From Nitrospirota bacterium (lineage in GTDB: Bacteria; Nitrospirota; UBA9217), in the NCBI GenBank assembly GCA_023229435.1, contig JALNZF010000011.1, positions 30,901-94,900 on the forward strand: a stretch of DNA of 64,000 nt, read 5' to 3'. Under the pieces are notes generated by a model. The model searched no databases. It saw only the letters and a list, made by a program, of their open reading frames with translations, and was not told the DNA's origin. The position numbers and the translations under genes are program-made. The stretch's first letter is position 1. Each line of letters starts with the position of its first letter. Shown here in pieces: positions 27,026 to 36,319 of this stretch.

Positions 27026-28236
27026 AAAAGAGCCCCCCGCTCAAAGGCATCCGCATTATAGATCTATCCCACAGTTGGGCGGGCCCGCACTGCGCGCGCC
27101 TTCTGGGAGATTTCGGCGCTGAAGTGATCAAGGTCGAATATGTGAAGAGATTATGCCTGCTCAGGGGCGCCTGCAAACAGGCCGCAGTCTACAATGCCCA
27201 CCCCGGATGGCTGCAGGTCAACAGGAACAAATATTCCATAACGCTCGATTTAAAGGTTGAGAAGGACCGGGATATATTAAGAGATCTGATTAAAGTGTCT
27301 GACGTCCTGATCGAAAATTCGAGGTTCGGCGTCATGGAAAAACTGGGGTTCGGCTACACGGATGCCGTCAAGATTAAAAAGGACCTGATTATGCTTTCCA
27401 TGGCCGCCTTCGGAAAGACGGGGCCCTATGCTTCGTACTCCGGCTATGGAGCGGTATTCGAATCGGTGGGCGGAATCCAGAGTCTTACGGCGTACGAAAA
27501 GAACGGAAAGCCTGTCAGAATCAAAGAGCTGGACGTTACGAACGGGCTGGCGGGCGCGAGCGCCGTCATGACCGCGCTCGTGCACCGGCAGAAAACAGGG
27601 GAGGGCCAGTATATCGACCTGTCTCAGCTCGAAGCGGCAACCCACGGGCTGATCGGCGAGCACCTGCTGGAATTTGCGATGAACGGCACTTCGATGCTGC
27701 CACTTGGCAACCGCCACCGGACGTTTGCTCCCCAGGGATGCTATCGCAGTCTGGGAGATGATAAATGGATCACACTCACCATCAGGACCGATGAAGAATG
27801 GCGTAGTTTTTGTGATGTCACGTCGCATCCCGAGTGGAAGAGCGACGCGCGTTTCGCCACGAGGGAGGCGCGGACCCGGAACCACGATCTGCTCGACGTG
27901 ATGATCGAGGAGTGGACCGGGCGGCATACTCATCTGCAGGCGATGCAGATTCTTCAGGGCATGGGCATACCGTCGGGCGCCGTGCTTGACGCCGAGGAGA
28001 TAAGAAATTCCGTTCACTTGAAAGAGCGGGCGTACTTCATGAACGAGGAAGATTCAGGCATGCTGTTCATGGGAATGCCTTTTACGTTGTCGGGAAGCGA
28101 GGGCAGGATCTCCAGGCGCGGTCCCGAACTGGGTAGAGATAACGAATATGTCATCTGCGAATTGCTGGGGCGTTCAAAAAAAGAGGTAAGACCGATGCAG
28201 GAAGATCAGATAGGCACTGCCTATGATCCAGAGTAG
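27022..28236 (+). CDS. Class III CoA-transferase, catalytic subunit
   Basis: 404 residues from ATG 27022, overlapping the previous stop. It has PPLKGIRIIDLSHSWAGPHC, LLGDFGAEVIKVEY, LDLKVEKDRDILRDL, LIMLSMAAFGKTGPYASYSG, Asp171 in ELDVTNGLAGASAVMTAL at the expected catalytic position, and TGEGQYIDLSQLEA. It transfers CoA between carboxylic acids. In this operon it could activate an acyl chain for the synthase or unload it. It is probably heterodimeric with the preceding gene product. Confidence 0.9.
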   Translation: MKKSPPLKGIRIIDLSHSWAGPHCARLLGDFGAEVIKVEYVKRLCLLRGACKQAAVYNAHPGWLQVNRNKYSITLDLKVEKDRDILRDLIKVSDVLIENSRFGVMEKLGFGYTDAVKIKKDLIMLSMAAFGKTGPYASYSGYGAVFESVGGIQSLTAYEKNGKPVRIKELDVTNGLAGASAVMTALVHRQKTGEGQYIDLSQLEAATHGLIGEHLLEFAMNGTSMLPLGNRHRTFAPQGCYRSLGDDKWITLTIRTDEEWRSFCDVTSHPEWKSDARFATREARTRNHDLLDVMIEEWTGRHTHLQAMQILQGMGIPSGAVLDAEEIRNSVHLKERAYFMNEEDSGMLFMGMPFTLSGSEGRISRRGPELGRDNEYVICELLGRSKKEVRPMQEDQIGTAYDPE

Positions 28237-28251
28237 TCGTTCGAAAGAATA

Positions 28252-30651
28252 ATGGCTATACAGACTGACGCACAGTATGAAAACGGATGCCCGAAAACCC
28301 CGGTCGTCGAGGACAGCCGCGAGCCCGTTTCTCCCGGTTTGAACGCACGAAATTTCCGGAAGATTGCGCCGAGCGGATTCGGCGATCCCTATAATTGCTA
28401 TCCTCATTCCATGGCCTGGTTCCAGGGACATGTTTACGTAGGTACGACCCGCGCCAACCTTGCCAACAGAGCCAAGCAGGTCGCCCGTACGGCCCCCGAA
28501 AGGCTGGGGGAAATCTGGCCGGTTAGAGTTCCGAACAATTACTTCGACAACGACCTGCGAGCCGAAATATGGCGCTACTACCCGCCGTTGGACACGTGGG
28601 AAAAAGTTTATGTCTCCCCCATGGCGCGGGGCATCGACGGTTATGACGTCCCCATCAGCATCGGCTTTCGCTGCATGACCGTATTCCAGGGGCCGAACGA
28701 CTCCGCGCCCGCCCTCTACGCGCCCACCTGGGCCACCCATCAGACACCGGCGGCATACATGCTCAGATCGGTCGATGGTGTGCATTTCGAGATCGTTTCC
28801 GAGCCAGGCCTCGGTCTGCCCGATCCTAAACCGCGCGGGCTAAGGGGTCTTGTTTCGTTCAAGGGCCGCCTGTTTACGTCCCCGGTCGTGGGCCAGGCCA
28901 GGCTGGAGCCGAATATAGCCGGGCACATGGCTGTGTACGTCAGTTCCGATCCGGCCCGGGGCGATTGGCGACTTGCGTTCGACCCGCGTTGGGGAGGCAA
29001 CAATCTTTCTGTTTTTCATATGGCGACGTTCAACGGTTATCTTTATATAGGGACCCTGAACGTGAACGAGGGATTTCAGGTCTGGAAAACTGATGCCGAA
29101 GGCGAGCCGCCCTTTCGATGGGAAAAGGTGCTCGAACGCGGCGCTTACCGGGGCAAGCTTAACCAGATTGCCATGACCCTGATTCCTTTCAAGGGCCATT
29201 TGTACGTTGGCAGCGCTATCCAGAACTGCAGTTTTGATTTCAGCAACAAGGTCGGGCCGGCCCCTTCCGAAATAATCCGCATTGGTCCCGACGACAGGTG
29301 GGACATTGTGATCGGGGACCCGCGGTTGACGCCGGAGGGACTGAAGGTGCCCCTGAGCGGCCTGGGACCGGGCTGTGGCAACCCCTTTTCCGGTTATATC
29401 TGGGCCATGTGCGAACATGAGGGCTGGCTCTATATAGCAACCGCGGTCTGGGCCGTGTTTCTCCGGTACGCGGGAAGGCAGGACCACCTGCCGAAGTCTT
29501 TGCGCAGTTTTTTTACGCCTGAAAACATCGAACGGATGCTGGTGAGGTTTGGGGGCAGCGATCTTTGGCGCACCCGCGACGGTTTTCACTGGATTCCCGT
29601 GACCCAGAACGGATTCGACAACTGTTTCAACATAGGATTCAGGAACATGGTTTCGTCGCCCTACGGTCTGTTCGTCGGCGCGGCAAACCCGTTCTCGCCC
29701 GACGTGGCCGTCAAGAGAGTCGCCGGCTGGACGTACGAGAAAAATCAGCGCGGCGGCCTTGAGATCTGGATGGGATCGCACCCCCATGCCGGACAGAACG
29801 GGGACGGGAACGCCCTCTGCAGGAACGGGGAGCCGGATGCGGAAGAGCCTGTCGAGCATTTTTTGGAACGAGCCGTCAGCGCGTTTTACGGGGACAGCGG
29901 ATTCCGTCATTTCGGATTCTGGCGTTTCGGTATAAACGACGCAAAAACGGCGTGTGAAAACCTGATGCGGGAAATACTCGCTTTTATCCCGGAGAAAAGA
30001 GGATCGATCGCGGACATAGGCTGCGATTCCGGTGCTACCACGCGTTTCCTCGCGGATCATTTCCCCGATGACAGCGTGGCGGGCATCACCAACGACGCGA
30101 AAGCCCTTGATGCGTGCCGGCAAAAGGCGCCGCAGGCAGCATTTCATTACAGCAAACTGCCGAAACTTGCCCTGCCGTCCGAATCCTTCGATTACGTCGT
30201 ATGGGTTGACGGGGAGCATCCGCTGGGGTCGCGAAAAAAGCTGCTGCAGGAGAGTTTTCGCGTCCTAAAACCGGGCGGCCGCCTTGTTTGCTTTGATACG
30301 ATCCGGCGGGAAAGAAAAGAAGACGGCTCGGCTGTGAAAGGGCTTTCCCGGGATGCTGTGAAAACTCCGGACGAGTACCGAAGCCTGCTGGAAGGTACAG
30401 GGTTCCGGGAACCGAAGCTTGCGGACGTTACCGACCCATGCTATGGAGAATTCCGGAAACAGGCGAGGAAGTATTTTGATCGGGAAAGGCTTGCAGGCCG
30501 GCTGGATTACGAGCTCGTGCAGAAAATCGAAGCACGCCTGCTGCGGGAGAGGGAGCCGGTCCATCTTTGCATGCTGATTACTGCTAGCAAACCAGCCATT
30601 GGCCGCGATTCATCACCGGAGGCCAAGGCCGACAAAGGAGAAGAGACATGA
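28252..30651 (+). CDS. Propeller-like/SAM methyltransferase fusion protein
   Basis: 799 residues. Residues about 30-530 form a repeat region resembling a beta-propeller: recurring blades of the type FQGHVYVGTTR, FNGYLYIGTLN, FKGHLYVGSA, EGWLYIATAV and YGLFVGAANP, with interspersed Trp and Arg-Thr-Asp-Gly turns. Residues about 560-780 are a class I methyltransferase: IADIGCDSGATTRFLADHF (SAM motif I near 586), then VLKPGGRLVCFDT. No signal peptide. The methyltransferase may act on the megasynthase product or on a carboxyl or hydroxyl made by the tailoring enzymes. I do not recognise this architecture. The stop overlaps the next start (ATGA). Confidence 0.8.
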   Translation: MAIQTDAQYENGCPKTPVVEDSREPVSPGLNARNFRKIAPSGFGDPYNCYPHSMAWFQGHVYVGTTRANLANRAKQVARTAPERLGEIWPVRVPNNYFDNDLRAEIWRYYPPLDTWEKVYVSPMARGIDGYDVPISIGFRCMTVFQGPNDSAPALYAPTWATHQTPAAYMLRSVDGVHFEIVSEPGLGLPDPKPRGLRGLVSFKGRLFTSPVVGQARLEPNIAGHMAVYVSSDPARGDWRLAFDPRWGGNNLSVFHMATFNGYLYIGTLNVNEGFQVWKTDAEGEPPFRWEKVLERGAYRGKLNQIAMTLIPFKGHLYVGSAIQNCSFDFSNKVGPAPSEIIRIGPDDRWDIVIGDPRLTPEGLKVPLSGLGPGCGNPFSGYIWAMCEHEGWLYIATAVWAVFLRYAGRQDHLPKSLRSFFTPENIERMLVRFGGSDLWRTRDGFHWIPVTQNGFDNCFNIGFRNMVSSPYGLFVGAANPFSPDVAVKRVAGWTYEKNQRGGLEIWMGSHPHAGQNGDGNALCRNGEPDAEEPVEHFLERAVSAFYGDSGFRHFGFWRFGINDAKTACENLMREILAFIPEKRGSIADIGCDSGATTRFLADHFPDDSVAGITNDAKALDACRQKAPQAAFHYSKLPKLALPSESFDYVVWVDGEHPLGSRKKLLQESFRVLKPGGRLVCFDTIRRERKEDGSAVKGLSRDAVKTPDEYRSLLEGTGFREPKLADVTDPCYGEFRKQARKYFDRERLAGRLDYELVQKIEARLLREREPVHLCMLITASKPAIGRDSSPEAKADKGEET

Positions 30652-32567
30652 AAAGCATCCTGCTGGTGAACCCCACATACGAGATGGAGACCCTGCGCGT
30701 GACCGACGAGGAGCATATCGACGTCAAGGCGGACAATATGCCTCTCGGCCTCGCCACCGTCGCAGCGCTCACGCCTGGAGGATATCGGGTGGACATCTGG
30801 GATGAATTCGTCCGGGGTCCCGTCGAGCAGAGCGAGCAACTTCGGAAATGCGCGTACGATCTCGTGGGAGTGACCAGCTCCCGTGTAACGATCCTGCGCG
30901 CCCGGGATATCGCCGAGTTCTTCCGCCGGCAAGGCACCCTGATTGCGATCGGCGGGCCCGGCGTGTCAGGCAGCCCGGACCGGTGCCGTGAATATTTCGA
31001 CATCCTCTTTATCGGCGAGGCCGAACTGACCTGGCCGAGGTTCCTGCTGGACTGGAAGAACGGCGGCTACCGGCAGGAATACCGGCAGATCGAGAAGCCG
31101 GATATCTCTTTGAGCCCCATGCCCAAATGGGACAGCATCGCTGCCGAAGCGCAGAAATACTCGATGGGCAGCGTTCAGACCACGCGCGGATGTCCGTACG
31201 ACTGTGAATTCTGCGACGTCATTTACCTGAACGGCCGCCGGCAGAGGCACAAATCGGTCGAGAGGGTTCTCGACGAGGTGCGGGTTCTGCAGCGGCTCGG
31301 GATGTCCACGGTTTACTTTGCCGACGACAACCTGATCGGCAATCACCAGTATGCGAAAGAGCTTCTGCGGAAACTGATCGCCATGAACAATGCTTTTGAA
31401 AAGCCGCTGAGGTTCGCGACGCAGGCAAGCATCGATGTGAGCAGGGACGAAGAGCTGCTCGGTCTCATGGCCGATGCCAACTTTTACGAGATGCTGATCG
31501 GGATCGAATCGCCGAACAAGGAATCCCTCAAAGAGATCGGCAAGTACAACAATCTGAAGGGCGATCTTGTCGAAGAAGTGCACAAGATTCTGTCATATGG
31601 TATGTCCGTGCGCGGCGCCCTCATCGGCGGCCTAGACCACGACGGCCCGGACATCTTCGACCAGCATTTCGAATTTATCCAGAAGGCATATCTTCCTTCG
31701 GTCTCGCTGCACATGCTGAACGCGCCGATCGGCACCAGGCTCTGGAGGCGGCTGCGCGAAGAGGGGCGGGTCATCGACATATTCAGCATCACCGACAAGG
31801 TCACCCGCCGCATCATTTCCAACGTCATACCGAAGCAGATGACCCGGATCGAACTGATGCAGGGATTCCGCGGGCTCTACGCAAGGGTATTCAGCTGGGA
31901 GAGCTTCAAGGAGCGCATGATTGGATTTGTATCGCTCGCCAGCCGCGCCCCGAATATCAGACAGGAGCCGGTGTCCATGGACGATCTCATGAAGCTGGGA
32001 GCATCGCTCGGTCTCGATTCCGCTGCCTGCGGCGCCATGAACGATATTTTCCGGTACACCGCGGGAAAAGCGCCCTTCCTCCTGGAAAGGGTCAAACAGC
32101 TCGTGATTCAGTTCGTGAGGTACTCCAAGTCGGCCCGCGACCTGATTCCGAAGCTCGAGAAGCAGATCGAGCTCGAATCGTCGGGCAGCCTCATTTTTCA
32201 GCTGGACAGCCGTCCCATGACAGTCCCGAAGGGGTTCCGGGAAGCGTACCAGAATATCTTCCCCGATACCTACCGGCGCGTCTACCTCAATCTCACCGAC
32301 AAAAAAAAGGTGAGCCAGGCGCTCATGGAGGTCTTCGTCGAATTCCTTGTACACGAGGAACAGTTCAGCAGTCTGGAAGAGCACCATGTCCCCCTGCTGC
32401 TTGAGATCGTGGACAGGACGTGCGCGCGGTTCAACGACCAGAAATTGGAGGATTATGTTCCGGTAGATTCCGCGGACGCAACCGTCCCCGATAGCAGGGC
32501 GTTGCGCCTTGGCGAGGACGTCCTGAACAGCGTGGAGCAGGAACTGCTGAAGCTCGTCCAGGCGTGA
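30648..32567 (+). CDS. B12-binding-domain radical SAM protein (paralogue 1)
   Basis: 639 residues. The N-terminal B12-binding-like fold (SILLVNPTYE..PLGLATVAAL, LIAIGGPGVSG) lacks the DxHxxG His ligand, as in many radical SAM B12 enzymes. The radical SAM barrel carries the cluster motif RGCPYDCEFCD (Cys182, Cys186, Cys189), with LIGIESPNKESLKEIGK and LHMLNAPIGTRLWRR. A long C-terminal extension resembles DUF4070. Such proteins usually methylate, or rearrange, unactivated carbons, and HpnJ/HpnP-type relatives act on lipids. Its close paralogue follows 70 bases downstream, so tandem duplication is clear. Confidence 0.88.
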   Translation: MKSILLVNPTYEMETLRVTDEEHIDVKADNMPLGLATVAALTPGGYRVDIWDEFVRGPVEQSEQLRKCAYDLVGVTSSRVTILRARDIAEFFRRQGTLIAIGGPGVSGSPDRCREYFDILFIGEAELTWPRFLLDWKNGGYRQEYRQIEKPDISLSPMPKWDSIAAEAQKYSMGSVQTTRGCPYDCEFCDVIYLNGRRQRHKSVERVLDEVRVLQRLGMSTVYFADDNLIGNHQYAKELLRKLIAMNNAFEKPLRFATQASIDVSRDEELLGLMADANFYEMLIGIESPNKESLKEIGKYNNLKGDLVEEVHKILSYGMSVRGALIGGLDHDGPDIFDQHFEFIQKAYLPSVSLHMLNAPIGTRLWRRLREEGRVIDIFSITDKVTRRIISNVIPKQMTRIELMQGFRGLYARVFSWESFKERMIGFVSLASRAPNIRQEPVSMDDLMKLGASLGLDSAACGAMNDIFRYTAGKAPFLLERVKQLVIQFVRYSKSARDLIPKLEKQIELESSGSLIFQLDSRPMTVPKGFREAYQNIFPDTYRRVYLNLTDKKKVSQALMEVFVEFLVHEEQFSSLEEHHVPLLLEIVDRTCARFNDQKLEDYVPVDSADATVPDSRALRLGEDVLNSVEQELLKLVQA

Positions 32568-32637
32568 AGACGGCGAAGCGGGTTCCAGTCCTGGTTTGCC
32601 GGAAGTATTGGGTATACAAAGCGATCAGAGGAGATCT

Positions 32638-34566
32638 ATGAAGAATATACTGCTGGTCAATCCGAATTATCGACTCGAGATCCGATGGGTCGCGAGCGAA
32701 GAGGACATTGACGTCAAGGCCGACTACCTGCCGCTCGGGTTGGCAACCGTGGCCGCCCTGATCCCTGAAGGATTCCAGGTTGACATCTGGGACGAACTCG
32801 TGCGCGGCAGGATCGATGAGAGCGTCCTTGAGCGTACCTACGATCTGGTGGGCGTCACCAGCCACAGCGCGAACCTGGGGCGCGCCCTGGAAATAGGGAA
32901 CTATTTCCGCGAGAAGGGATGTCTCGTCGTCGTCGGCGGACCGGGCGTCACGTCAAACCCGGATAAGTGCCGCAGCCATTTCAACGTTCTGTTCATCGGC
33001 GAGGCGGAACTGACCTGGCCCCGGTTCCTGCGAGAGTGGTCGGCGGGCAGCCAGCGCACGGAATACCGGCAGATCGAGCGGCCCGACATCGCGATCAGCC
33101 CCATGCCGAAATGGGACAGTGTCGTGACCGATGTGAAGCGGTACGCGATGGGCACGGTTCAAACGACCCGCGGCTGTCCGAACGACTGCGAGTTTTGCGA
33201 CGTGGTCTACCTGAACGGGCTGCGCCAGAGGCACAAGTCTGTGGACCGGATACTGGAGGAAGTGCGCGCTCTGCAGCGGCTGGGCGTGAAAAGCATATCT
33301 TTCAACGATGACAATTTTACGATCGACCACGAGTGGGCGAAAAAGGTCCTGCGTTCCCTGATCCCCATGAACAACGCGTTTCCCGCGCCGCTCCGGTTCA
33401 TGACGCAGCTCAGCATCGACGTCGCCCGGGACGATGAGCTGCTCGCGCTCCTCGCCGACGCGAACTTTTATCAGGTACTCATCGGGATCGAATCGCCGAA
33501 CAAGGAGTCCCTGAGAGAGACCGGCAAGTTCGGGAACCTGAGGGGGGACCTGGTCACGGAGCTGCATAAGGTGCTGTCCTACGGCATCGTGGTTCGCGGT
33601 GCGATGATCGTCGGGTTTGACCACGACGACAAGACGATCTTCGACATGCAGTACAATTTCATCAGCGATGCGTACCTGCCGTCGATTTCGATGCACATGC
33701 TGAATGCGCCGATCGGGACCCGGCTGTGGAGAAGGCTGCGCGGAGAAGGCAGGGTGATCGATGCGTTCAGCATCGCGGACAAGTCGACCCAGCGGCTGTT
33801 CAACAACACGATCCCCAAGCTCATGACCCGCGTCGAGCTGATGCAGGGCTTCCGCGAACTATACGAGCGGCTGTTTTCCTGGGGGTGTTTCAAGGAGCGC
33901 ATGTTGGGGTTCATTTCCCTGGCCAACAGGCCGTTCAATTTCCCGCAGAAGGAGGAGCCGCTCGAAAAGCTGCTCAACCTCGGCCCCGGTCTGAAGCTCG
34001 ACCGGGAAGCGTGTGATGCCATGGCGGAGATCTTCACGAATGCCCATCAGCGTGCACCCTATCTGATGGGGCGGGTGAAGGAGCTTGTCATCCAGTTTGT
34101 CAGGTATCGCGAATCGGTCCATGATTTTCTTCCGGGACTGGACAAGCAGATCGAGCATGAATCGTCGGGAAAGATCACAATCAAGCTGGACAACCGTCCG
34201 GTGACGGTCCCGCAAGGGTTCCGCGAAACCTATCCGAAGATCTTCCCGGAGATCCATAAGCGGGCTTACCTTAATCTGAAAGACAAGCAGGCGGCGCCGG
34301 AGGCGCTCGTCGAGGTATTGGTGGAGTTCCTTGTCCACGAGGAAGGGCTTGCCAGACTGGAGGAGCACCATATCCCCGAGCTGTATGAGATCGTCGACCG
34401 GACGTGTGCCAGGTTCAACGGAGAGAAGCACAACGGCGACAGGCGCGCTGACGCGGACGTCGAGGTGCCCGATCCCCTGAGAACGCGCCTCCATGACGAC
34501 ATACTGAAGAGCGTCGAGCAGGAGCTTTTCAAGCTCGTGCAGGCAAAAAAAAACGGCGCGGTGTAA
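32638..34566 (+). CDS. B12-binding-domain radical SAM protein (paralogue 2)
   Basis: 642 residues from ATG 32638, preceded by AGAGGAG. An upstream start at 32596 would add 14 residues with no ribosome site. It is collinear with the previous protein over its whole length, sharing NILLVNPNY, IDVKADYLPLGLATVAAL, the cluster motif RGCPNDCEFCDVVYLNG (Cys180, Cys184, Cys187), LIGIESPNKESL and the DUF4070-like tail, including VEFLVHEE and VDRTCARFN. The function is presumably related but may have a different regiochemistry. It ends one base before the TPR-PilZ gene. Confidence 0.88.
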   Translation: MKNILLVNPNYRLEIRWVASEEDIDVKADYLPLGLATVAALIPEGFQVDIWDELVRGRIDESVLERTYDLVGVTSHSANLGRALEIGNYFREKGCLVVVGGPGVTSNPDKCRSHFNVLFIGEAELTWPRFLREWSAGSQRTEYRQIERPDIAISPMPKWDSVVTDVKRYAMGTVQTTRGCPNDCEFCDVVYLNGLRQRHKSVDRILEEVRALQRLGVKSISFNDDNFTIDHEWAKKVLRSLIPMNNAFPAPLRFMTQLSIDVARDDELLALLADANFYQVLIGIESPNKESLRETGKFGNLRGDLVTELHKVLSYGIVVRGAMIVGFDHDDKTIFDMQYNFISDAYLPSISMHMLNAPIGTRLWRRLRGEGRVIDAFSIADKSTQRLFNNTIPKLMTRVELMQGFRELYERLFSWGCFKERMLGFISLANRPFNFPQKEEPLEKLLNLGPGLKLDREACDAMAEIFTNAHQRAPYLMGRVKELVIQFVRYRESVHDFLPGLDKQIEHESSGKITIKLDNRPVTVPQGFRETYPKIFPEIHKRAYLNLKDKQAAPEALVEVLVEFLVHEEGLARLEEHHIPELYEIVDRTCARFNGEKHNGDRRADADVEVPDPLRTRLHDDILKSVEQELFKLVQAKKNGAV

Positions 34567-34567
34567 C

Positions 34568-35980
34568 ATGAATAAATTTGTCCCGAAAATAAGAAAACAG
34601 GCGCTGGGCGACCAGGCCCTTCTGCTCGCGGCCCAGGCCTACCTCAAGGAAGGCCTGTACGAAAAAGCGCTCGAAGAATGCACGGCCGCGTTGCGCCACA
34701 ACCCCAGGTCGGCCCTTGCGCATCTGACGTGCGGCCAGATCTACGCCTCGGAGAGCAGGTATCAGGAGGCGATCGATGCCTGCAGCGCGGCGCTTGCAGC
34801 AGACCAGAAACTATCCAAGGCCCACGTCCTGCTGGGGTTCGTTTACCGGGAACTGGGCAGGTTCCCGGAGGCGATCGAGCAGTACCGGTCCTCGCTGCAG
34901 AAAGACCCGGAGAACTCCCATGTCCATATGATGCTGGGAGAGATCTACCTGGGGCTGGGCCGGGATGATGAAGCGGTGGAGTCCTATCGCTTGGCCCTGG
35001 AGGCAAATCCTCAACTGGGCATGGCTCATTTCAAGCTTGCCCACATTTACCTGAAACGGAAGATGGACGGCGAGGCCCTCCACGAAGTGGAAACCGCGCT
35101 CAAACTCAATCCTACTTCGGCCCGCTCTCATATTCTCCTGGGCGATATCTATTTATCCCGCCGCAAGTATCCGCGCGCTCTCGCCGAATACCGGGAGGCC
35201 GTGAATGTCAACCCCAGGCTGGATGAGGCTCACCAGAAGGCTGGTCAGGTATTTCTCGCTCTGAAACAGTTTCCGGAGGCGCTTCTGGAGTTGCGGGTCG
35301 CCACGATCCTCAATTCAAAATCCGCGGACACGTATTATTACCTCGGCAATCTCTATTTCGCGCTCAACCAGTATGAGATGGCGGTTGCGCATTACTGGAA
35401 ATCGCTCGGCGTCAACCCTCTGTTGGCGGCTGCCCGCGCCGGCCTCGGCGCGGTGTACACCGTGCAGAAGCGTTTTCGCGAGGCCGTCGAGGAATACCGT
35501 TCGGCGCTCAAGATAGCGGTAACGGTCAGCGAAGCGGCGGAAAAATTTGTAATGCAGGAGCGGTATCTGGAAGCGATCGAGGAATATCGCTTAGCGCTCA
35601 AGCTGGCCGCCGATGTCCCCGGGGGCGAAAAGCCGGTTTCGTGCGGGGATGATGCACGGGGCCGCAGAAAGATACAAAGGGTTTCCACCAGTTTCCCGGT
35701 CAGGCTGTGGGATGATTCGGGCAACGTCCACAGCGCCTGGATCATAAACGTCTCGCAGCACGGTCTGCTGGTGGAGAGTCCGAAAGAGACAATCGACCGC
35801 GCAGTGAACCTGTCCATTGTCCTGGATCCGGACTCCAAAAAGGAGCTTACCCTCAAGGGAAGGATCGTGAGAACCGAGAAGTGCAAGACGGACGACGGGT
35901 ATCTGTTCGGCATACAACTGAACCCCGAGGGGGGAGAGCGCGACACGGAATGGGGTGCGTTCTTTTTGAGCGTAGAATAA
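34568..35980 (+). CDS. TPR repeat protein with C-terminal PilZ domain
   Basis: 470 residues. About ten tetratricopeptide repeats fill residues 15-350 (for example AAQAYLKEGLYEKALEEC, FAIEQYRSSL-type units spaced 34 residues). A PilZ domain follows (about 366-465) with the c-di-GMP-binding RRKIQR and NVSQHGLLVES, giving the RxxxR and NxSxxG signatures. No signal peptide. It would sense c-di-GMP and act as a protein-interaction scaffold. Last gene of the 28-kb operon, it suggests that product assembly or export answers to c-di-GMP. Confidence 0.88.
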   Translation: MNKFVPKIRKQALGDQALLLAAQAYLKEGLYEKALEECTAALRHNPRSALAHLTCGQIYASESRYQEAIDACSAALAADQKLSKAHVLLGFVYRELGRFPEAIEQYRSSLQKDPENSHVHMMLGEIYLGLGRDDEAVESYRLALEANPQLGMAHFKLAHIYLKRKMDGEALHEVETALKLNPTSARSHILLGDIYLSRRKYPRALAEYREAVNVNPRLDEAHQKAGQVFLALKQFPEALLELRVATILNSKSADTYYYLGNLYFALNQYEMAVAHYWKSLGVNPLLAAARAGLGAVYTVQKRFREAVEEYRSALKIAVTVSEAAEKFVMQERYLEAIEEYRLALKLAADVPGGEKPVSCGDDARGRRKIQRVSTSFPVRLWDDSGNVHSAWIINVSQHGLLVESPKETIDRAVNLSIVLDPDSKKELTLKGRIVRTEKCKTDDGYLFGIQLNPEGGERDTEWGAFFLSVE

Positions 35981-36319
35981 AATCGCTTGTGGTTTCCGAG
36001 TTCCGGTTGTTTGAGCATTTCATCCATAATCGTGAATGCGCGTGAAATTCTGATAAAAAGGGGGAATCAGCCGCAGAAGACCATTTCGTAATGGCAGAAA
36101 CAGAAAGAGCATGAAGAATAAAACATATCCATTTCACGGTTCAATGTTCGATACGGTTCGACATTGAATTCTGGTGCTTGACGTTAGGAGCTTATTTGTG
36201 ATATTTTACGAGGCACGAGGCACTTGCGAGGCACTTGCTTTTTATTTCCTCCGGTCATTTGAGTTCTGTTTCAGCTCTGTGGTTATAGGTTTCTCGGCTT
36301 TTCCAGGTTAGAACAAACT
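35981..36319. other. Intergenic region with imperfect palindrome
   Basis: 339 bases separating the biosynthetic run from the export genes, with no gene I can support. It contains an imperfect palindrome around 36139-36167 (TTCAATGT..ACATTGAA) and a GAGGCACGAGGCACTTGC..GAGGCACTTGC direct repeat at about 36211-36238. A promoter for tolC probably lies here, but no convincing box stands out. Confidence 0.4.

Noticed and set aside
36110..36166. Short open frame considered as a RiPP precursor because PqqD-like, M50-like and radical SAM features are nearby
   Set aside because: Only 18 codons, no leader/core pattern, and it coincides with a palindromic repeat. The radical SAM proteins are the B12/DUF4070 type, not SPASM RiPP enzymes.
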